The notes under the pieces were generated by a model, which had not been told where the DNA came from, made no database searches, and worked only from the letters and a program-made list of their open reading frames with translations. From NCBI GenBank assembly GCA_947165405.1, contig CAMVAG010000068.1, positions 1-9,993 on the forward strand: a DNA stretch of 9,993 nucleotides. Reading direction: 5' to 3'. Below, one piece after another: positions 6,380 through 9,993 of this stretch. Position numbers and translations under genes: made by a program. Origin of the DNA: an uncultured Selenomonadales bacterium. Lineage in GTDB: Bacteria; Bacillota; Negativicutes; Selenomonadales; Selenomonadaceae. Every line of letters starts with the position of its first letter. Positions within the stretch are counted from its first letter, which is position 1.

Positions 6380-7117
6380 TCAGCCGAGCCGCCGCTGAAG
6401 ATTTTTCGAAAGTTCTTCGCGAAGTGTCTCGTCAGAAATTTTTTCCATTACGGGATTGAACGCTGCCTCGACGATTAACCTTTCCGCCTCCGATTTGTCA
6501 AGCCCGCGACTCATCAGATAAAAAATTTTTTCTTCGTCAAGCCGCCCGACGCTCACGGCGTGGTGTCCGTCGACTTCATCTTCGGCAGCAAGCATGAGCG
6601 GTACCGAACGATTGCGCGTGCCCGAAGAAAGAATTATCACTTCCTCAAGCTCACGACCCGTCGAATTTTTTGCGCCGCGTTGAAAGTCCAGCGTCCCGCG
6701 AAAAATTTTGTCGCTCTTATCGGTCAATGCGCCGCGTACATTCATTGTCGCTTGAGTGCGTTTGCCGCGCTGCCGAATCACGTAATTGAAATCCAATTTT
6801 CTTTTGCCGTCGCCGAAATAAACCGCCTCGAAGTCAGCTGAAGAATCGTCGCCGCGCAAATCAATTTCAACATCAGCCGAATAATCGCCGCGTCCCAAGT
6901 CCGCCGAAACAAATTCAACCCGCGCATTTTTTCCGACAGAAATTTTTATTCGCCTCGCAACATTTTCCTCGCTCAAGTTCACGTCGGAAAAAGTTTTCGT
7001 CTCGCCGTCGGGCACGTCAAAAATTTTTTCTTCAAGCTGCGCGGCGGTCTTGAGTTCGTTGACGTTGAGCCAATGCCACGTGCGCAGAGGAATCTCGCCC
7101 AAAATTTTTTCTTCCAT
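6380..7117 (-). CDS. Short SufB/SufD-family Fe-S cluster assembly protein
   Basis: Predicted 245-residue cytoplasmic protein of the SufB/SufD family, the beta-helix scaffold that assembles iron-sulphur clusters with the SufC ATPase. The C-terminal signature is clear: SVPLMLAAEDEVDGHH (171-186), VGRLDEEKIFYLMSRGL (190-206) and a final helix with EAAFNP (217-222). E. coli SufD has C358 and H360 near here; the matching site reads VDGHHAV, keeping a histidine but not the cysteine. Full-length SufD has about 420 residues, so the N-terminal helical region is missing. The gene sits directly behind metQ with no intergenic space. ATG 7117 is 3 nt past the metQ stop, and an upstream in-frame TTG at 7123 overlaps it. 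No ribosome binding site is seen, so translational coupling is likely. No sufC or partner suf gene is in the window. Confidence 0.82.
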   Translation of the reverse strand: MEEKILGEIPLRTWHWLNVNELKTAAQLEEKIFDVPDGETKTFSDVNLSEENVARRIKISVGKNARVEFVSADLGRGDYSADVEIDLRGDDSSADFEAVYFGDGKRKLDFNYVIRQRGKRTQATMNVRGALTDKSDKIFRGTLDFQRGAKNSTGRELEEVIILSSGTRNRSVPLMLAAEDEVDGHHAVSVGRLDEEKIFYLMSRGLDKSEAERLIVEAAFNPVMEKISDETLREELSKNLQRRLG

Positions 7118-7119
7118 AA

Positions 7120-7956
7120 TCAAAACGCCGGGACAATCGCGCCGTTGTATTTGGTCTCGATAAATTTCTTAACCTTGTCGGATTTAATCGCCGCCAAAAG
7201 TTTTTTTATGTCGTCGCGGTTTTCGTCGCCTTCACGAACGGCAATGATGTTGACGTAGGGCGAATCCTTATCCTCGATAAAGAGCGCGTCCTTCATGGGG
7301 TTGAGGTCGGCGTTCATTGCAAAGTTCGTGTTGATAATCGAAATGTCCACGTCCTCAAGAGTGCGCGGGAGTTGCGCCGCCTCGACTTCTTGAATCACCA
7401 AGTTTTTGGGATTTTCGGCAATGTCTTGAACGGTCGCCATCTCGTTGACGCCGTCTTTAAGCTTGAGCAAACCCGCCTTCTGCAAGAGGAGCAGAGCGCG
7501 TCCGCCGTTGGTCGGGTCGTTCGGGATTGAAACTGCCGCGCCGTCGACAAGTTCTTTCAAGTCCTTAATCTTCTTGGAATAAATGCCCATAGGTTCGATA
7601 TGCACGCCGCCCGCGTTTTTCAACTTAACGTCTTTGTGCTCTTTGATGAAGTCGTTAAGATAGGGCTCGTGTTGGAAAAAGTTCGCGTCAAGTTCTTTGT
7701 CGTTGAGCGCGATATTCGGCTGAACGTAATCGTTGAACTCAACAATCTCAAGCTTGATGCCTTCCTTTTCGAGGTCGGGCTTAATCTCTTCCAAAATTTC
7801 CGAATGAGGTACGGGCGTCGCACCGATTTTCAAAGTCGTTGTCTCTGAACTTGCAGCGGGTTTGTTTTCGGTCTTGGCAGGAGCCTCGCCGCCGCCGCAA
7901 CCCGTCAATAAAAGTGTTGCCGCCAAAGTTATCGCCGCAAAAAATTTTCCTCGCAT
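7120..7956 (-). CDS. metQ: MetQ, methionine-binding lipoprotein of an ABC importer
   Basis: Predicted 278-residue substrate-binding lipoprotein of the NlpA/MetQ family. It captures methionine and passes it to the MetI permease and MetN ATPase. A lipoprotein signal peptide ends in the lipobox LLTGC with C20 as the lipidated residue, followed by a flexible linker (about 21-40). The binding domain starts at LKIGATPVPHSEIL (42-55). The family signature around ALNDKELDANFFQHEPYL (83-100) is present, as is PNDPTNGGRAL further on. AAGGAGG (plus-strand CCTCCTT 7965-7971) lies 8 nt before the ATG. Neither metN nor metI is adjacent: a SufB/SufD-family gene follows directly and a divergent gene lies upstream. 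The leader is only about 25 nt, so no SAM riboswitch fits. MetQ is the likeliest member; related NlpA proteins bind other amino acids. Confidence 0.93.
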   Translation of the reverse strand: MRGKFFAAITLAATLLLTGCGGGEAPAKTENKPAASSETTTLKIGATPVPHSEILEEIKPDLEKEGIKLEIVEFNDYVQPNIALNDKELDANFFQHEPYLNDFIKEHKDVKLKNAGGVHIEPMGIYSKKIKDLKELVDGAAVSIPNDPTNGGRALLLLQKAGLLKLKDGVNEMATVQDIAENPKNLVIQEVEAAQLPRTLEDVDISIINTNFAMNADLNPMKDALFIEDKDSPYVNIIAVREGDENRDDIKKLLAAIKSDKVKKFIETKYNGAIVPAF

Positions 7957-7987
7957 AAAATTTTCCTCCTTATCTTTTATGCCGCGA

Positions 7988-8015
7988 ATTATATCAGACG
8001 AAAAAATTTTGTCTA
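7988..8015 (-). promoter_or_regulatory. Promoter of metQ
   Basis: On the minus strand TAGACA (8015-8010) and TATAAT (7993-7988) are 16 nt apart, with TGA just before the -10 (extended -10). The 9-mer TGATATAAT is the same as in the promoter at 2261-2288. GAC/GTC arms flank the spacer and form a short imperfect inverted repeat that could be an operator; this is speculative. Transcription would begin near 7981. Confidence 0.72.
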
Positions 8016-8032
8016 CAAAAATTTTGCGGGCG

Positions 8033-8061
8033 TTGCCAAAAGACGCGCCTTGATTTAAAAT
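8033..8061 (+). promoter_or_regulatory. Probable promoter of the sir2 unit
   Basis: TTGCCA (8033-8038) and TAAAAT (8056-8061) are separated by 17 nt, each matching five of six consensus bases. Its -35 lies 17 bp from the -35 of the divergent metQ promoter, so the two units share a control region. The transcript would have a leader of about 110 nt. Confidence 0.5.
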
Positions 8062-8066
8062 CGAGT

Positions 8067-8131
8067 GGGTTTCTTCTACTTTTTCTTTGTTGCGTCATCC
8101 GTGACGGCCGGGTTTCAACTACCCGTTGCGT
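8067..8131 (+). repeat. Imperfect direct repeat with two hairpins in the sir2 leader
   Basis: GGGTTTCTTCTAC (8067-8079) is repeated as GGGTTTCAACTAC (8110-8122), and each copy is followed by GTTGCGT (8089-8095 and 8125-8131). The second copy is compact; the first has a pyrimidine-rich insertion. Two short hairpins are possible: CGTCA/TGACG (8093-8106, TCCG loop) and CGGGT/ACCCG (8109-8125). The role is unknown. It could be a leader RNA structure, tandem protein sites, or a decayed small repeat. Confidence 0.5.
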
Positions 8132-8177
8132 TTCGATTTTTTCAACACACCCTAAAAAAATTTGGAGGCGAATCAAC

Positions 8178-8918
8178 TTGACTGACATAGAAAAGCTTGG
8201 AAAAATTTTGTCGCAAAGCACAAGCGCGGTCTTCTTCGGCGGCGCGGGCATGTCTACCGAATCGGGCATTCCCGATTTCCGCAGCGCGAACGGCATTTAC
8301 AATCAGAAACTCAATCAAACTTTTTCGCCCGAAGAAATGGCGTCGCATGATTTTTTCGTGACGCACCCCGAAGAATTTTTTGCCTTCTATCGTGAGCGTT
8401 TTGTTTATCTTAACGCCAAACCCAACGCGGGGCATCTTGCGCTTGCCGAGTTGGAACGTCACGGCATTTTGAGCGCAGTCATCACGCAAAATATCGACGG
8501 GCTTCATCAAATCGCCGGCTCCAAGACGGTCTATGAACTTCACGGCTCGATTCGTCGAAGCTATTGCGTCAAGTGCGGCGCGAGGTATGATGTCGAATTC
8601 GTCATGAAAAATATTCCCGTGCCTCACTGCGAAAAATGCGGCGGTATCGTCAAACCCGATGTTGTCCTCTACGGCGAAAATCTCGACAACGAAACGATTT
8701 CCAATTCGATTCGGGCGATTGCCGCTGCCGATACGCTGATTGTCGGCGGGACAAGTTTAATCGTCTACCCTGCGGCGGGTCTGATTGATTATTTCAGAGG
8801 GCGTCATTTGATTTTGATTAACAAGACTGCCACACATGCCGACGCAGACGCCGAGCTTGTCATTCGCGAAAATATCGGAGAGACTCTGTCGAAGGCAACA
8901 AAGGAGGCGATTGCTTGA
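8178..8918 (+). CDS. cobB: Sir2-family NAD-dependent protein deacylase (sirtuin)
   Basis: Predicted 246-residue cytoplasmic sirtuin that removes acyl groups from protein lysines using NAD. The NAD-binding motif GAGMSTESGIPDFRS (22-36), the TQNIDGLH motif (103-110) and catalytic H122 (ELHGS) are present. A structural zinc site is formed by C130, C133, C151 and C154 (two CxxC pairs). GGTSLIVYPAAG (190-201) is the usual second NAD-contact region. Length is normal for bacterial class U/III sirtuins. The start is TTG at 8178, supported by GGAGG (8164-8168) 9 nt upstream; no ATG is nearby in frame. The stop overlaps the start of the next gene (TTGA, 8915-8918), indicating co-translation with a membrane protein. 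The symbol is by family; substrates cannot be told. Confidence 0.94.
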   Translation: MTDIEKLGKILSQSTSAVFFGGAGMSTESGIPDFRSANGIYNQKLNQTFSPEEMASHDFFVTHPEEFFAFYRERFVYLNAKPNAGHLALAELERHGILSAVITQNIDGLHQIAGSKTVYELHGSIRRSYCVKCGARYDVEFVMKNIPVPHCEKCGGIVKPDVVLYGENLDNETISNSIRAIAAADTLIVGGTSLIVYPAAGLIDYFRGRHLILINKTATHADADAELVIRENIGETLSKATKEAIA

Positions 8919-9993
8919 GTTTGAAACGCTTGGTTCAAACGATTGACTCTTCGCGGTCGATGATTCTTTTTATAGCGTTCGCAGGATTTTTTTTCGTTCG
9001 AACGGCTTTGTGTCCTTTGAGCCACGACGATTACGGCTACGCTTTCATTTGGGACGGAGCGCACGGCGGCAATTTGGAGGCAATGCAATTCGGCTCGCCC
9101 GAAATCGAACACCGTGACCGCGTCGAATCCTTCGGCGATATTTTCAAATCGTTGGAGTCGCATTACTTTGATTGGGGCGGAAGGATTTTCGCTCATGCCT
9201 TCGTGCAATTTTTTATCTGGATCGGCAAGCCTTACTTCGACATTGCCAACACGATGATTTTCGTTTTCCTTGTCTTGACGATAATCAACCTCGCAAACAC
9301 TTGGCTGAAAATTTCGCGGGCGGCTCTGCTTTGGATTTTCTTCACGATGTTTTTTTTAATGGCGTCGTCGATGATGAGCACGCTTTGGCTCACGGGCTCT
9401 TGCAATTACATGTGGATGACTTTCTTCCAATTATTTTTCCTGACGCCTTACGTTAAAGCGTTGCGTTCACACGAGGCGGGCAATTCAACTCTTAACGTCG
9501 TGTTGATGATTGTCTTGGGACTTTGCGCGGGCTGGTCGAACGAGGCGGGGGCTTTGGCGACGGTCTGCCTGACATTTTTTTTGCTTGTCATGTGCAAAGT
9601 TCAAGGCGTCTTCCGTTCGTGGATGGTCGCGGGATTTTTGGCGATAAGTGTCGGTTGCGCGTTCATGCTCTTCGCGCCGGGAAATTTCGTCCGCATGGAA
9701 TTTGCTCACCCGCATTTTGCTTACACGAAGGAACTTTTTCTTTCGCACATGTCAAACGGATTCTTGCGCGTCATGGCGGCTGACTTTATCGCGCTGATTC
9801 CGATGTTCATTTATTTTTTGCGGCGCGGCTCGTCGAAGATAAACATGGCGGAAATTTTAATGCTGGCGTTCACGGCGACGGGCTTCCTCGTGCCGATTGC
9901 TTTGCTCTTTTCGCCCGAATACAATTCGCGCATTTCGATAACCTCGCTGTCATTTATCTTGGTTGCGTCAAGCAGCGCGATTTTGGAATTGGA
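8915..9993 (+). CDS. Polytopic membrane protein resembling DUF6056/GtrII glycosyltransferases (3' partial)
   Basis: The frame is open from TTG 8915 to the window end (359 residues, incomplete). AAGGAGG (8901-8907) lies 7 nt before the TTG, and the start overlaps the Sir2 stop. Several membrane helices are visible, for example residues 16-33, 113-126, 136-152, 194-206, 216-228, 236-253 and 287-302. Between helices 1 and 2 is a large outer loop with HDDYGY (37-42) and WGGR (87-90). LTGSCNYMW (159-167), GWSNEAG (206-212) and APGNFVR (254-260) follow. A DD pair after the first helix and W-GR, NY-W and PGN-R motifs are my recollection of DUF6056 and related GT-C-like proteins that modify surface glycans. 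A cell-envelope glycosylation role is inferred only. No link to the sirtuin is evident beyond the shared transcript. Confidence 0.8.
   Translation, partial: MSLKRLVQTIDSSRSMILFIAFAGFFFVRTALCPLSHDDYGYAFIWDGAHGGNLEAMQFGSPEIEHRDRVESFGDIFKSLESHYFDWGGRIFAHAFVQFFIWIGKPYFDIANTMIFVFLVLTIINLANTWLKISRAALLWIFFTMFFLMASSMMSTLWLTGSCNYMWMTFFQLFFLTPYVKALRSHEAGNSTLNVVLMIVLGLCAGWSNEAGALATVCLTFFLLVMCKVQGVFRSWMVAGFLAISVGCAFMLFAPGNFVRMEFAHPHFAYTKELFLSHMSNGFLRVMAADFIALIPMFIYFLRRGSSKINMAEILMLAFTATGFLVPIALLFSPEYNSRISITSLSFILVASSSAILEL

Noticed and set aside
7957..7985. SAM riboswitch in the metQ leader
   Set aside because: The predicted transcript start leaves only about 25 nt before the ATG, too short for an S-box, and no terminator/antiterminator hairpin pair is seen on the minus strand.
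8067..8131. CRISPR-like repeat (GTTTCAAC element)
   Set aside because: Only two diverged copies of unequal length and no regular spacers; no cas genes in the window.

Overview
The window looks like chromosome from an anaerobic, diderm Firmicute, most likely a Negativicute (Selenomonas/Veillonella-like). This is inferred from four things: strong AGGAGG-type ribosome binding sites, TTG and GTG starts, a TolC-type outer-membrane channel (so an outer membrane is present), and rubrerythrin-type oxidative-stress genes. No phage, IS, CRISPR array, rRNA or tRNA was seen. Coding density is high and the largest gene-free gap is about 220 bp.

Layout. (1) At 1-128 is the tail of an unidentified + strand gene. 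(2) At 304-2196 is an oxygen/peroxide-defence pair. The first gene is a rubrerythrin with an extra N-terminal PAS-like domain. The second is a zinc-type metallo-beta-lactamase-fold protein. Both end in nearly the same rubredoxin domain. Between them is a 25-codon ORF encoding a textbook twin-arginine signal peptide that stops almost at once. The pair ends at a strong terminator (2219-2249). (3) A good extended -10 promoter (2261-2288) opens a tight + strand run: a TatA/TatB-family gene, a TolC-family outer-membrane channel whose start lies 122 nt inside the tat gene, a MacA/HlyD-like periplasmic adaptor, and a CLC chloride channel/transporter with an unusual pore. (4) On the - strand, metQ (methionine-binding lipoprotein) is followed by a short SufB/SufD-family gene. 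These two genes converge on the CLC gene and share a hairpin with it. (5) A divergent promoter region (7957-8177) separates metQ from a + strand pair: a Sir2-family deacylase and a polytopic membrane protein resembling DUF6056/GtrII glycosyltransferases. The last gene runs off the window.

How the genes fit together. The rubredoxin domains of the first pair probably share electron donors in a peroxide or oxygen reduction module. TolC plus adaptor make two thirds of an export system, but no ABC or RND pump gene is present here. MetQ lacks its MetN and MetI partners, and the SufD-like protein lacks SufB and SufC, so both must rely on genes elsewhere.

The most notable points are: a CLC protein in which the gating glutamate of the GREGP motif is alanine (GRAGI), with the inner proton glutamate and pore tyrosine also replaced; the orphan Tat leader; the PAS-rubrerythrin fusion with four extra cysteines; the direct MBL-rubredoxin fusion; and a very high density of the palindrome AAAATTTT (23 hand-counted copies).
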